DNA from: Aquabacterium soli
GTDB taxonomy: Bacteria; Pseudomonadota; Gammaproteobacteria; Burkholderiales; Burkholderiaceae_C
Direction: 5' to 3'
NCBI RefSeq assembly: GCF_003933735.1
Contig: NZ_RSED01000004.1
Span: 186,001 to 250,000, forward strand
Length of the DNA stretch: 64,000 bases
In this document: positions 8,113-17,836 of the stretch, piece by piece
Layout of the letters: every line of letters starts with the position of its first letter
How positions within the stretch are numbered: position 1 is the first letter of the stretch
Made by a program: the position numbers and the translations under genes
The notes under the pieces: model-generated
The model's database searches: none
What the model was told of the DNA's origin: nothing
What the model saw: the letters and a program-made list of their open reading frames with translations, nothing else

Positions 8113-8427
8113 TCAGTGAACCTCGAAACATTTCCCTGTCAAGGACATGGGTGGCGGCATGTAAGGAGGTTCATGCACCGGCACCGGGTTCTCTGCAGGG
8201 GGTGGGTCGTCAATCTCCGGCGGCGGCGGATCAGGTTGCGGCAAAGGCTCTGGAGGCCGCGCGGGCTCTGGGATGGGAGGGCTTGGAGGCATGGGCGCAG
8301 GGGCTGGTCCGGCGCGCCATTCCTCCAGGTTGGGTGCTGAAAAAAGCAGCGGTGGCAAGTGCATCAGCGCGCCCAAAACAGCGGCATGCTTTTGCATCTC
8401 GGCAGATTCATTTGCAAATGGTTTCAT
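8113..8427 (-). CDS. proline-rich small protein, unknown
   Basis: The likely product (about 104 aa from MKPFANESAEMQKH) has a short hydrophobic stretch (AAVLGALMHLPPLLF) and then a Pro/Glu-rich region with repeated PEP, PPP and EPP motifs, ending SLTGKCFEVH. The frame stays open to 8601 but the extra part looks non-coding. No convincing Shine-Dalgarno was found, so the start is uncertain and MQKH at 8397 is an alternative. A good sigma-54 promoter match 81-94 bases upstream supports expression. Low-complexity composition means it could also be a spurious frame. Confidence 0.4.
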   Translation of the reverse strand: MKPFANESAEMQKHAAVLGALMHLPPLLFSAPNLEEWRAGPAPAPMPPSPPIPEPARPPEPLPQPDPPPPEIDDPPPAENPVPVHEPPYMPPPMSLTGKCFEVH

Positions 8428-8507
8428 GAAAATCAAGGCAGAAAGGGCTGAAAAATGGATTCGAACCATGGGTCGGCGATGCGCGATCAAGGTGTCCATT
8501 GCTCTGG

Positions 8508-8521
8508 GCAAATGGCGGGCC
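8508..8521 (-). promoter_or_regulatory. candidate sigma-54 promoter for the proline-rich protein
   Basis: GGCCCGCCATTTGC on the minus strand matches GGCACG-N4-TTGC with one mismatch. The predicted start is near 8497. Confidence 0.4.
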
Positions 8522-8669
8522 CGGGGGCCTTCCAAGCGCTGAAGCCCGTGCTTCCCGGGCCTTGTCAGCCCCTTCACCTGTTCAAAACAGCCAGCACCCA
8601 CGCAGCCACCTCTGACTGCCTGACAGGCACCCTTCCCGGATGCCTACAAACACACTTACACCTGGCGGC

Positions 8670-11600
8670 TCAACCCGGCCGGGAGGCCATGCGAAAGGTA
8701 TTGCGTCCGGCTGCCTTGGCTTCATAGAGGGCTTCGTCGGCGCGCGCCAGCAGACGCGCCGCGCTCATCTCGCCGCCCTCGTACAGGGCCACCCCCAGGC
8801 TGGTGGACACCCCCAACTGCCGCCCCATCACCTCGAACGAGGCGCCGATGGTGGCGATGATCTTGCGAGCCACGAACTGAGGCTCCTCGATGGAGTTGAG
8901 TCCTTCCAGGATCACCACGAACTCATCACCGGCCAGCCGGGCCACGGTGTCGGTCTTTCGCACGCAGGTCACCAGGCGGTGCCCAAACTCCTTGAGCACC
9001 TCGTCACCCGCCGAATGGCCCAAGGTGTCGTTGATGGTCTTGAACTTGTCGACGTCGAGGAACATCAGCGCCATCGGGCGGCGGTTTCGAGCACAACGGG
9101 CCATGGCTTCCGGCAGCTTTTCTTCAAACTGCAGGCGGTTGGGCAGACCCGTGAGGGCGTCGTTACGGGCCAGCTGGCGCATCTGCTGTTCGGCGCTCTT
9201 GAGGACCGTCACGTCGGTGCTGAGCGTGTAGATGCCAGGCACGCTGCCATCGGGCTGCCGGTCAGGCAGGTAAGAGGTCTGCAAATGCCTCAGCACGCCC
9301 TGCGTGACGGACTGCATCTCGAAGTCGACTCGCTCGCCGGACAGCGCCCGCTCGATCTGCACGCGGCGTTCTTCATACAGGGCAGGCCCCGCCACATCTC
9401 GGACGTGTTGCCCCACCACGGATGAAGGCTCGACCGCCAGCCAATCGCGGAAGGTGCCATTGGCAAACTGGAACCTGTGCTCGCGATCGATGTAGGCGAT
9501 CAGCACCGGCAGGTTGTCGGTGATGGTGCGCAGCCGGTCTTCCCCGGCCGCCAGGGCGTTCTGGTACTCCTTGAGCGGCGTGACATCGAAGGTCATCAGG
9601 TAGAAGCCGCGCACCCGGCCTGTACTGTCGCGGTCAGGCACCATGTGCGCCTGAAAGTACACCCGCTGGCCCTTGAATCGGGATTCTCCCTCTACCGAGG
9701 CGTGGCGGCCAGCCAGGACTTCACGAACCCCCGGTTCGTGCTGGCGGTAGTTGTCCTCGCCCAAGGCCTCGCGAAGGGTGATGCCCGGAACTTGGTCGGG
9801 CCGCACACCCAAACCCTTGAGACCGCGGTCATTGGCAAAGGTGCAGACCTCGTTGACATCGAAATGGCCCACCATGGCCGGGATGTTGTTGGTCACATCG
9901 CGCAGGCGCTTTTCCTTGTCGGCCAGGAGGGCCTGGTCGGCCAGACGATCGGAGATGTCGTGCATGAAGGCCGCGAAACTGTGCGAATCCCGATCGCCCG
10001 TGCGGCTGATGCTGATCTCGATCGGAAACTCGTGGCCATCGCGGTGCATGGCGGTGAGCTCCATGCGCCGATTGACGGCAGGTGCCTCGCCCGAGCCCCT
10101 GCCCATGAAGTGCTCCATGCCGCCATCGGCGCGCAGGCGCTGCGGAATGATCAACGACTGCAGGGGCCGCCCCAAGGTCTCTTCTCGCGTCCAGCCGAAT
10201 GTCCGCTCGGCTTCGGCATTCCACTCGGACACCATGCCTCGGCCGTCCACGGCCACGAAGGCCTCGTGCGAGGTGGCGAGCACGGCCCGCATGCGCCGCT
10301 GGTCGGCCACCACCCGCTCCGTCAGCGGATGCACGCGCGAGCGCAGCAGCCAGGTGCCCAGCACCACGAACATCACCACCACGCCGAACACGATGTTCAA
10401 GCGTGCCTTGAGCGGGGCATACAACTCGCTGATGTCGGTCTTGGCCTCCATGCCCAGGTTGAAGGTCCCCAGCTGCGCAAAGCCTGATTGCACCCTCACG
10501 CCCCGCAGGTCCTTGCCCACGGCACTGCCCGCTTCGCCCATCAGGGCGCGTGCAATGGGCTGTTGGGCCTGGCCGTTCTGGAACATGTCGATGTGGGTGT
10601 TGGCCGCATGGAAGCGCGAAGGCATGCAGGCAGCCCGCTGGCCGACACGGCTGCACAGCAGCAGGTCACCGCTTTCGCCGTCCTGCTGCAGTTCCTGCAT
10701 CAGCTCGGTCAGGGTGTTGAGCCGCATTTCGCTGACCAGCACACCCACCGTGCGCCCCTGGTGGACCACCTCGGTGCGGGTGCGCAGCAGCAGGCCGTTG
10801 TCCCACAGCAGCCAGGTGAACTCGCCCTCGATGGGCAGGCGTGCATCGGCCTGTCCCATGCGCAGATCGCCCACCTCCATCAAGGAATAGCCATTGCTCA
10901 GGTAGACGGCCACGGCGCTGAAGTCGTAGACGCTGAAGCTCTCGACCACTTCGCGCAGTTCGGTCAGCGCTGCAGCATCGTGCGGGTGAGCTTCGAGGCG
11001 CGCCAGCAACTTGCGCAGGTCCAGTTGACGCGCCACATCCTGCGCCGATTCGATGTCCTGCTCCAGGCTGTGTTCGAAGGCGATGGCCTGGCCCCGCGCC
11101 TTGTCGCGGGCCTCCTGGGCGACCGATTCCTTGAAACCATCCTGCAGCACCGCGAACGTGGTCATGCCGGAGAGCACAGCCACCACACTCAGCACGGCCA
11201 CGGCGGTGGCCGTGATGCGATTTTCCTGCAGCTCGAAGCGCCGGGGCCGCTCACGCTGCACCATGGACACCCACAAGGCCACGCCCACGGTGATCAGCAC
11301 TACGGAGGTGATGATGGACATCTTGTTGTAGTCCATCACGCGGTACAAGGCTTCCAGATCCAGCAGGTAACCCGCAAGGCCGGACAGCCCCAGCAGCAAG
11401 CCGCCGATCAGCAGCAACACGATGAGGGCACGCACCCAGCGAACTGGCGGGCGGTCGTGCAAGAGGGCCACCGCAGCACCGTAGCAAATGAAGGCTGCGC
11501 AGGTGTTGGGCGCCATCCGGCCCCGGTTGGCGATGTCGCCAAAGGCCTGGTGCATCCAGGACCAGTCGATGCCCAGGTCCACGCCGAACACCGTCTGCGA

Positions 11601-11939
11601 CAGCACTGCCGCAGGCACCACCACCAGCGCCAACGCGGCCAGCCGTGTCGTCAGATTGGGTTGGCGGTGCGCATCCCAGACCAGTCGGGCACTGAGCAGG
11701 AACATCAGCCCCCCGTTGAAGACGGGCGGCGATGAACTGGGCAGCACGCGCAACCATCCCTGGTGCCCCGAGAGCACGAACCCCATCACCAGGAGCCCCA
11801 CCAGCGCGCACAGAAAGGCGGCCAGTTGGCGTCCGGAGATCTGAAAGCTTCTCATCGGCAAGCTGGATACGAAGGACCCGCCGGGGACCAGCAGAGGCGC
11901 GGGCTGTTGTTTTGAATGGGCCGTCCGCTGCGACGACAT
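8670..11939 (-). CDS. membrane PAS-GGDEF diguanylate cyclase
   Basis: The 1089-aa protein probably makes cyclic di-GMP. It starts with about seven hydrophobic segments (residues about 30-225), then a further membrane segment near 250. An extracytoplasmic sensor region (about 270-510) follows, and a final membrane segment (LNIVFGVVVMFVVLGTWLL). Three PAS domains come next (ATSHEAFVAVDGRGMVSEWN; NIPAMVGHFDVNEVCTFAND; NLPVLIAYIDREHRFQFANG). The C-terminal GGDEF domain has NDALTGLPNR, LFLDVDKFKTINDTLGH, the signature AGDEF and an intact RxxD inhibitory site (RKTD) five residues before it. No EAL domain follows. It appears monocistronic. Confidence 0.93.
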   Translation of the reverse strand: MSSQRTAHSKQQPAPLLVPGGSFVSSLPMRSFQISGRQLAAFLCALVGLLVMGFVLSGHQGWLRVLPSSSPPVFNGGLMFLLSARLVWDAHRQPNLTTRLAALALVVVPAAVLSQTVFGVDLGIDWSWMHQAFGDIANRGRMAPNTCAAFICYGAAVALLHDRPPVRWVRALIVLLLIGGLLLGLSGLAGYLLDLEALYRVMDYNKMSIITSVVLITVGVALWVSMVQRERPRRFELQENRITATAVAVLSVVAVLSGMTTFAVLQDGFKESVAQEARDKARGQAIAFEHSLEQDIESAQDVARQLDLRKLLARLEAHPHDAAALTELREVVESFSVYDFSAVAVYLSNGYSLMEVGDLRMGQADARLPIEGEFTWLLWDNGLLLRTRTEVVHQGRTVGVLVSEMRLNTLTELMQELQQDGESGDLLLCSRVGQRAACMPSRFHAANTHIDMFQNGQAQQPIARALMGEAGSAVGKDLRGVRVQSGFAQLGTFNLGMEAKTDISELYAPLKARLNIVFGVVVMFVVLGTWLLRSRVHPLTERVVADQRRMRAVLATSHEAFVAVDGRGMVSEWNAEAERTFGWTREETLGRPLQSLIIPQRLRADGGMEHFMGRGSGEAPAVNRRMELTAMHRDGHEFPIEISISRTGDRDSHSFAAFMHDISDRLADQALLADKEKRLRDVTNNIPAMVGHFDVNEVCTFANDRGLKGLGVRPDQVPGITLREALGEDNYRQHEPGVREVLAGRHASVEGESRFKGQRVYFQAHMVPDRDSTGRVRGFYLMTFDVTPLKEYQNALAAGEDRLRTITDNLPVLIAYIDREHRFQFANGTFRDWLAVEPSSVVGQHVRDVAGPALYEERRVQIERALSGERVDFEMQSVTQGVLRHLQTSYLPDRQPDGSVPGIYTLSTDVTVLKSAEQQMRQLARNDALTGLPNRLQFEEKLPEAMARCARNRRPMALMFLDVDKFKTINDTLGHSAGDEVLKEFGHRLVTCVRKTDTVARLAGDEFVVILEGLNSIEEPQFVARKIIATIGASFEVMGRQLGVSTSLGVALYEGGEMSAARLLARADEALYEAKAAGRNTFRMASRPG

Positions 11940-12039
11940 GCCGCAGCGTACCCGGTCCCCCCTGATTCAGCCACAGGCAGACCCCATGCAAAGCAGGAAA
12001 AACCGGGCAGAACAGACGCCAGCCCTGCGCAAGGCCGGG

Positions 12040-13248
12040 TCAGGTGGGCACGACGCCATCCTGCTTGAACATGGCCTTGATGCCCCGCACGGCCTGCCGG
12101 ATGCGGGACTCGTTCTCGATCAGGGCAAATCGGACATGGTCATCGCCGTGGTCGCCGAAGCCGATGCCCGGCGACACGCAGACCTTGGCCTTGTCCAGCA
12201 ACTGCCGGGCGAACTCGAGCGAACCCAGCGCCGCATAAGCCGGCGGGATCCTGGCCCAGATGTACATCGAGGCCTTGGGGCACTCCACGGCCCAGCCCGC
12301 CTCGCGCAGGCCCTTGACGAGCACGTCGCGGCGGGCCTGGTACTTGGCCGCGATGTCGCGCACGCATTGCTGGTCGCCTTCCAGCGCCGCAATGGCCGCC
12401 ACCTGCAAAGGTGTGAAGGTGCCGTAGTCGTGGTAACTCTTGATGCGGGCCAGTGCGGCTACCAGGTCCGGGTTGCCGACCATGAAGCCCACGCGCCAGC
12501 CGGCCATGTTGTAGCTCTTGCTGAGCGTGAAGAACTCCACCGCGATGTCCTTGGCACCGGGCACCTGCATGATCGAGGGCGCCTTCCAGCCATCGAACAC
12601 GATGTCGGCATAGGCCAGGTCGTGCACCACGAAGATGTCGTGCTTGCGCGCCAGCGCCACGACCCGCTCGAAAAAGTCCAGCTCCACGCACTGGGCCGTC
12701 GGGTTGCTGGGAAAGCCCAGCACCATCATCTTGGGCTTGGGGTAGCTGCCGCGGATGGCCTTCTCCAGCTCGGCGAAGAAGTCCACCCCAGGCACCAGCG
12801 GCACGGAGCGGATATCGGCCCCGGCGATCACGGCGCCATAGATGTGGATGGGGTAGCTGGGGTCGGGCACCAGCACCGTATCGCCACGGTCCAGGGTGGC
12901 CAGCATCAGGTGGGCCAGGCCCTCTTTGGAACCGATCGTGACGATGGCCTCCTTGTCGGCGTCGATGTCGACGTCGTAGCGGGCCTTGTACCAGTGCGAG
13001 ATGGCGCGCCTCAGCCGCGGGATGCCCTTGGAGGCCGAGTAGCCGTGGGTGTCCGGGCGCTGGGCCACTTCGGTGAGCTTGGCGACGATGTGCGGCGGCG
13101 TGGCCCCATCGGGGTTGCCCATGCTCATGTCGATGATGTCTTCACCGCGTCGGCGGGCGGCCAGCTTGAGTTCGGCCGTGATGTTGAAGACGTAGGGCGG
13201 CAGGCGATCAATGCGCGCAAAGCGGCGCTTGCCTGGGGATGCAGACAT
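12040..13248 (-). CDS. alaC: alanine transaminase AlaC
   Basis: This fold-type I PLP aminotransferase (402 aa from [10 protein letters not shown]) interconverts pyruvate and alanine with glutamate/2-oxoglutarate. It matches AlaC throughout: [45 protein letters not shown], the PLP lysine in [19 protein letters not shown], and [20 protein letters not shown]. The start at 13248 is preferred because GGAAA precedes it; an in-frame ATG lies five codons upstream at 13263. A 24-base near-palindrome lies in the leader. The MocR gene upstream is on the same strand but ends 112 bases earlier, so alaC probably has its own promoter. Confidence 0.92.
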   Translation of the reverse strand: MSASPGKRRFARIDRLPPYVFNITAELKLAARRRGEDIIDMSMGNPDGATPPHIVAKLTEVAQRPDTHGYSASKGIPRLRRAISHWYKARYDVDIDADKEAIVTIGSKEGLAHLMLATLDRGDTVLVPDPSYPIHIYGAVIAGADIRSVPLVPGVDFFAELEKAIRGSYPKPKMMVLGFPSNPTAQCVELDFFERVVALARKHDIFVVHDLAYADIVFDGWKAPSIMQVPGAKDIAVEFFTLSKSYNMAGWRVGFMVGNPDLVAALARIKSYHDYGTFTPLQVAAIAALEGDQQCVRDIAAKYQARRDVLVKGLREAGWAVECPKASMYIWARIPPAYAALGSLEFARQLLDKAKVCVSPGIGFGDHGDDHVRFALIENESRIRQAVRGIKAMFKQDGVVPT

Positions 13249-13294
13249 GTGGTTTCCAATCAACGTGAGCGCCCGGAACCGTCCGAGCGACGCT

Positions 13295-13318
13295 GGCGGC
13301 GACAGATCTGACGCCGCC
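13295..13318. promoter_or_regulatory. near-palindrome in the alaC leader
   Basis: GGCGGCG and CGCCGCC enclose ACAGATCTGA, itself centred on the palindrome CAGATCTG. It sits 47-70 bases upstream of the alaC start and could be an operator, a leader hairpin, or the terminator of the MocR operon. Confidence 0.45.
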
Positions 13319-13359
13319 TCCTTTCACTATAACAATCCCAGCGGAGCTGGCGTGAGAAT

Positions 13360-14664
13360 TCAGACGCTGATTCGTCCGATGCCGCGCATCGACATCACCA
13401 GGTCGTCGGCCAGGGCCTCAGCCTGTCCGCGCCGCAAGTTGCCCACGCTGATGCGGATGGCCGGCGCACTGCGCAAGCGGAACGCACGGCCTGGCTGCAC
13501 GGCCCAGCCCTTGGCCGCCAGGCCCTGCACCACCGCCGCCTCATCGGCCACCGGGATCCACAGGTGCAGGCCATCGTGCGCCGGCAACCCGCTCAGGCCC
13601 CGAGCCTTCAAGGCCATGGCCAGTTCGTCGCGCCGGTGGGCATAGTCGCGGCCGGCGCGCTCGATCAGGCCACCGGCCTGGGCCTGGCGCCACAGGCTCA
13701 CGGCCAGGCGCTGCAGCAGCAGGCTCACCCAGCGTGGGCCCAGCGTCTGCTGCTCCTGCATGCCCTTGAGGGGCTGCGGGCCGCCAGCCGCCAGCGCGAT
13801 GCGCAGGTCAGGCCCCAGGAACTTGCTGAGCGACAGCACATACACCTGCAGCGCGGCGTGTGGCAGGCTGGCGCCGCCATCGGGCCGGGCCATCGGGCCC
13901 CAGTGATCGTCGAGCACCAGCATGCAATCGGGGCGACCAGCCAGGAAGGCGCTCCAGGCAGCAGCGCGCTGCGGCGACATGGACACCCCCGTCGGGTTGT
14001 GAGCCCTAGGGGTCAGGATCACGGCCGAGGCCTTGTCCTCCTCGGGGGGCAGCACGCAGCCCTGTGAGTCCACCAGCAGCGGCATGGCCTTGAGCCGCAG
14101 GTGGGCCAGCAACGCCAGCATGGGTGGCCAGCACGGATCTTCAACCCAGGCGCGCGAGCCGGGCGACACATGCACACGCAAGGCGCGCTCGATCGCATCG
14201 AGCGCGCCGGAGAACACGCCCAGGCAAGGTGACAGCACGCCCTGGGAGTCCATCCACTGACGGCCCATCTGGAGCAGTTCAGGTTCGTCGCTGTCGGCGT
14301 CATAGCCCGTCATGGGCCGGGTGTGCGTTGACAGCCAATCGGACTGCGGGCAAGGCAGCAGGGCTGCATCCACATTGCCCTGCGCCAGGTCGATCAGGCC
14401 ATCGGGCACCTGGGCGCCTGTCTCGATGCGCGAGGGCGGTTCGGCCACGCGCGTGCCGCGCCGCCCGTCGGAGATGACCAGCCCCGCGTCCCGCAGCCGG
14501 GCATAGGCCGAGGCCACGGTGTTGGGGTTGACCCCCAGCTGCTGCGCCAGCTGGCGAACGGTGGGCAGGGCTTCGCCGGCCACCATCGCACCGGAACGGA
14601 TGGCGGCCACGAACTGTTCGGCGATCTCCACCGAATTGCTGCCGACGATGTGCAAAGCGCTCAT
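13360..14664 (-). CDS. MocR/PtsJ-type GntR-family regulator with aminotransferase domain
   Basis: The 434-aa protein joins an N-terminal GntR winged helix (EQFVAAIRSGAMVAGEALPT, then LAQQLGVNPNTVASAYARLRDAGLV) to a fold-type I aminotransferase domain with the PLP lysine in YVLSLSKFLGPDLRIALA. MocR proteins sense PLP-linked amino-acid or amine ligands and usually control adjacent aminotransferase or amine genes. The start at 14664 begins MSALHIVGSNSVEIA. It is the last gene of the MOSC-AurF operon, 37 bases after the amidotransferase. That position makes it the natural regulator of the cluster, possibly through the 36-bp palindrome at 18889-18924. Confidence 0.88.
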   Translation of the reverse strand: MSALHIVGSNSVEIAEQFVAAIRSGAMVAGEALPTVRQLAQQLGVNPNTVASAYARLRDAGLVISDGRRGTRVAEPPSRIETGAQVPDGLIDLAQGNVDAALLPCPQSDWLSTHTRPMTGYDADSDEPELLQMGRQWMDSQGVLSPCLGVFSGALDAIERALRVHVSPGSRAWVEDPCWPPMLALLAHLRLKAMPLLVDSQGCVLPPEEDKASAVILTPRAHNPTGVSMSPQRAAAWSAFLAGRPDCMLVLDDHWGPMARPDGGASLPHAALQVYVLSLSKFLGPDLRIALAAGGPQPLKGMQEQQTLGPRWVSLLLQRLAVSLWRQAQAGGLIERAGRDYAHRRDELAMALKARGLSGLPAHDGLHLWIPVADEAAVVQGLAAKGWAVQPGRAFRLRSAPAIRISVGNLRRGQAEALADDLVMSMRGIGRISV

Positions 14665-14701
14665 AGGGCCCCCATTGTGGGCCAGGCGGGCGGCCTCGCC
14701 C

Positions 14702-15433
14702 TCATTGCCAGCGCACGCCGTCCAGCCAGTCGGACAGCATGCGCTTGCCGGCCTGCTCCAGGGCACGGCCGTGGCGCAGGTTGTCGGCCCGCAGCGCAGG
14801 GATGTCGATGCCCGCCTTGCCCAGCTCACAGGTGTGGCCAATCAGCCAGCGCTCGAAGCGGGCGGTTTCTGCTTCCGGGTGGAACTGCAGCGCCAGCACA
14901 TTGCTGCCCACCGAGAACGCCTGGTTCGGGTAAAGATCCGTCGAGGCCAGCAGGGCCGCCCCCGCAGGCAGGTCGAAGGTGTCGCCATGCCAGTGCAGCA
15001 CCGGCGTGTGGGCCAGTTGCCGCAGTGGCGACTGCACACCGGCACCGGTCAGGGTCAGCTCGCCCCAGCCAATCTCCTTGTGGGCACCGGGGTAGACACG
15101 CGCATCCAGGGCCTTCGCGATCAACTGGGCTCCCAGGCAAACGCCCAGCGTAGGCGCGTCCCGCTGCAGGCGCCCTTTGAGCGCGGCCAACTCGTCGGTC
15201 AGGAAGGGATAGGCCAGGTCTTCGTAGACGCCGATCGGCCCGCCGAGCACGATCAGCAGGTCGGCTGTGGCGATGTCACGGTCCAGGATGTCCACGCCAG
15301 CCTGCCGATAGTGGACATGCGCGCCCATCAGATCCAGCAGGGAAGCGAACGAGCCCAGGTCCTCGAAGGCCAGGTGCTGGACAACCACCACGTGCTTGCC
15401 TTCCAGCAGGCGGGATGAAGTCTGTGCAGTCAT
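14702..15433 (-). CDS. class I glutamine amidotransferase
   Basis: The 243-aa protein is a stand-alone class I (triad) amidotransferase of the GMP-synthase-like group. The nucleophile Cys99 lies in TLGVCLGAQLIAKA, and the catalytic His185 and Glu187 lie in LQFHPEAE. The HWHGDTFDLP motif is typical of this subgroup. It should release ammonia from glutamine or hydrolyse a gamma-glutamyl bond. The start at 15433 follows GAGGA. It lies 65 bases after the AurF-like gene and 37 bases before the MocR gene. In this operon it could supply ammonia or remove a gamma-glutamyl group from an amine; that is inference. Confidence 0.88.
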   Translation of the reverse strand: MTAQTSSRLLEGKHVVVVQHLAFEDLGSFASLLDLMGAHVHYRQAGVDILDRDIATADLLIVLGGPIGVYEDLAYPFLTDELAALKGRLQRDAPTLGVCLGAQLIAKALDARVYPGAHKEIGWGELTLTGAGVQSPLRQLAHTPVLHWHGDTFDLPAGAALLASTDLYPNQAFSVGSNVLALQFHPEAETARFERWLIGHTCELGKAGIDIPALRADNLRHGRALEQAGKRMLSDWLDGVRWQ

Positions 15434-15498
15434 TGAAACGGTCCTCAAAAAAAAGCAAACACCAAACCGGGGCCGGTCGGGATGCCGGCCCCGCCACA

Positions 15499-16512
15499 TC
15501 AGATCAGCCTGGCGTTGCGGAAAGCCGCATGGCCCTCGGCAGAATCCAGGATGCCCACCTCCGACGCCAGCTTGACCACGCCGGAGTAATCAAGCCGGTC
15601 CAGCGCCACGCGGTTGAGTTCACGGCACTCTTCGACCATGGCCTGGGCGCCGGGCACCCCCAACTGCTGCAGCACGTCCAGCCACAGGTCGAGCTCCTGG
15701 TCGGCGAACCAGTGGATCGACTTGGGCAGCATCGAGGCGAAGAAGCCCTTCTGGGTGCTGCCCAGCGCATGGTAGAAATTGCGCGTGAGCTCAGAGAAGA
15801 TCTTCGAATGCGCCAGTTCGTCATGGCGGTGCGCGGCTACTGTGGCGCGGTTGAGCGGCTGGATCGAGGTCTCTTCCGAGAGCTGGTGTAGGTAGTCGCT
15901 GATGAAGATCTCGGAGACGACCGCCGTGCTCAGGCGCACGAGCAGACCGGCCCATGAGGGCATGTGGCGATCCTGCTCCTCGCGCATCTGGCGAACCAGA
16001 GCGAACTGCGGGATGCGGATGTGCTCGAGCTGCCGCCGCTGCCGCGTGATGCGGTTGGCGTTCTTGACCAGCAGCAGGTGGTAGGCCTCATCCACCAGGG
16101 TCTCGCAGACGATCTCTTTGGACAGCTCGTTGTCGAGCCCGGGCACGTTGTCGTAGAGGATGTCCTGGCAGACAGGGCTGACGATGTCGAGCTCGATGGC
16201 CACGGTCTTCTCGTTGTAGATGATCCAGCCGCACGACAGGATGCGCATCTTGGTGTCCGTGTCCAGCGCCTGGTAGCGTGGGTGCTCATGGAACGGCAAC
16301 AGGTGTTCCAGGAACTCGGGCAGGTCGGTGCCTGCGTCGATCAAGGTGTCCGGCTCATTCTTCTTGACCTGGGCGCGGTGGCTCCAACTGCGTGCGATGC
16401 GGTTGAGAAGGTCCACTGACCGGCTCGGCGCATGTGGCGCATGCGGCGTACCCGCAAGGGAATGAAAGAGGGGCTGTCCGGGATGTTCGATCACTGCCTC
16501 AGCTGCTTGCAT
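15499..16512 (-). CDS. AurF-family diiron oxygenase (probable N-oxygenase)
   Basis: The 337-aa protein matches p-aminobenzoate N-oxygenase AurF in length and ligand spacing. The seven diiron ligands of AurF have clear equivalents: Glu101 (NEKTVAIE), Glu142 and His145 (LVDEAYH), Glu201 (TAVVSEIF), then His228, Glu232 and His235 (AAHRHDELAHSKIF). AurF enzymes oxidise amines to hydroxylamines and nitro compounds. GGAGA precedes the ATG at 16512. It follows a class III aminotransferase (115-base gap) and precedes an amidotransferase in one operon with a MOSC protein. The substrate cannot be read from sequence. No NRPS or PKS genes are nearby, unlike most characterised AurF clusters. Confidence 0.85.
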   Translation of the reverse strand: MQAAEAVIEHPGQPLFHSLAGTPHAPHAPSRSVDLLNRIARSWSHRAQVKKNEPDTLIDAGTDLPEFLEHLLPFHEHPRYQALDTDTKMRILSCGWIIYNEKTVAIELDIVSPVCQDILYDNVPGLDNELSKEIVCETLVDEAYHLLLVKNANRITRQRRQLEHIRIPQFALVRQMREEQDRHMPSWAGLLVRLSTAVVSEIFISDYLHQLSEETSIQPLNRATVAAHRHDELAHSKIFSELTRNFYHALGSTQKGFFASMLPKSIHWFADQELDLWLDVLQQLGVPGAQAMVEECRELNRVALDRLDYSGVVKLASEVGILDSAEGHAAFRNARLI

Positions 16513-16627
16513 GGTGTTTTCTCCGTCGTTTATGGTGTGTGTTGTGGTGCTGCCTACGGGGCAACGCCAAGCCGTCAGGGTTCAACGAGGTCGTTCAAGC
16601 ATCGTCTGCTCCTTTTGAATGGAAGGT

Positions 16628-17836
16628 CTACGCGACCTGGCGTGCCTGCGATGTGCGCACGAGCCGCACGACCGCCTCGGCGGTCCGATCGATGTCGTCG
16701 ATGGAGCTGGTCAGGGGCGGCAGCAGGCGCACGGTGGTGTCGCGGGTCACGTTGATCAGCAGGGCCTCCTCATGCAGGGCCCGCTGCACCAGGTGGCCAC
16801 AGGGCCACGCCAGTTCGATGCCCACCAGGAGGCCGCTGCCCCGGATGTCCAGCACATCGTGGTGCCCCGCGAGGCCGGCGTCGAGCTGGTGCAGCAGCCG
16901 CAGGCCCAGTTCGGCCGCACGCCGGGGCAGGCTCGCGCCTTCGATGGTGTCGAGCACGGTGCAGGCCGTGCGGCAGGCCAGCGGGTTGCCACCGAAGGTC
17001 GAACCGTGCTGCCCAGGCCCGAACAGTTGCGAGGCGCGCGCACCAGCCAGGCAGGCGCCGATGGGCACGCCATTGCCCAGGGCTTTGGCAAGGGTCATCA
17101 CGTCGGGACGGATGCCGCTGGGCTGGAAGGCGAACCAGTGGCCGGTGCGACCCAGGCCGGTCTGCACCTCGTCGAGCATGAGCAGCCAGCCCTCTTCATC
17201 GCACACATCCCGCAACTGCCGCAGATAGCCGGGCGGCGGTAGGCGGACCCCGCTTTCACCCTGCACCGGCTCGAGCAAGACCGCCACGATGCCCGGCTGT
17301 TGCCGCGCCAGGGCTCGCACGGCGCCCGCATCGCCAAACGGTACGCGCACGAAGCCCTCCACCAGTGGCCCGAAGCCCGCCTGCGCCTTGGGACTGTCGC
17401 TGGCCGACAGTGTGGCCAGGGTGCGACCATGAAAAGCGCCCTGCATCACCACGATCAGTGGCCGCTCGATGCCCTGGCGGTGCCCGTGCAGACGCGCCAG
17501 CTTGATCGCCGCCTCGTTGGCCTCGCAACCGGAGTTGCAGAAGAAGGCACGCTCCAGGCCGGACAGTCGAGCCAGGCGTTCGCCCAATCGCGCCTGCCAT
17601 TCGATGCCCCACAAGTTGGACGTGTGCACCAGCAGATGCGCCTGCTCGGCCAGCACCTCGGCCACGGCAGGATGCGCATGCCCCAATCCCGCCACGGCCA
17701 CGCCGGCCGTGGCGTCAAGGTACTCGCGGCCGGCGGCGTCCCAAAGCCGGCTGCCCTGCCCGCGCACGAAGGAGACGGGCAAGCGGGCGTAGGTGTTCAT
17801 CAGATGGGGTGTGCCCATCGGGGCCTCGCTGCTCAT
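16628..17836 (-). CDS. class III PLP aminotransferase (ArgD-like)
   Basis: The 402-aa enzyme resembles acetylornithine/succinylornithine aminotransferases. Visible motifs: RLPVSFVRGQGSRLWDAAGR, FFCNSGCEANEAAIKLAR, GAFHGRTLATLS, MLDEVQTGLGRTG, and the PLP lysine Lys251 in MTLAKALGNGVPIGA. The start at 17836 is fixed by an ATGA overlap with the stop of the 76-aa gene upstream, implying translational coupling. The family transfers amino groups from omega-amines such as ornithine derivatives or GABA. Next to an AurF N-oxygenase it may make or degrade the amine substrate. It may instead be a duplicated argD; its location in a dedicated operon argues against plain arginine synthesis. Confidence 0.87.
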   Translation of the reverse strand: MSSEAPMGTPHLMNTYARLPVSFVRGQGSRLWDAAGREYLDATAGVAVAGLGHAHPAVAEVLAEQAHLLVHTSNLWGIEWQARLGERLARLSGLERAFFCNSGCEANEAAIKLARLHGHRQGIERPLIVVMQGAFHGRTLATLSASDSPKAQAGFGPLVEGFVRVPFGDAGAVRALARQQPGIVAVLLEPVQGESGVRLPPPGYLRQLRDVCDEEGWLLMLDEVQTGLGRTGHWFAFQPSGIRPDVMTLAKALGNGVPIGACLAGARASQLFGPGQHGSTFGGNPLACRTACTVLDTIEGASLPRRAAELGLRLLHQLDAGLAGHHDVLDIRGSGLLVGIELAWPCGHLVQRALHEEALLINVTRDTTVRLLPPLTSSIDDIDRTAEAVVRLVRTSQARQVA

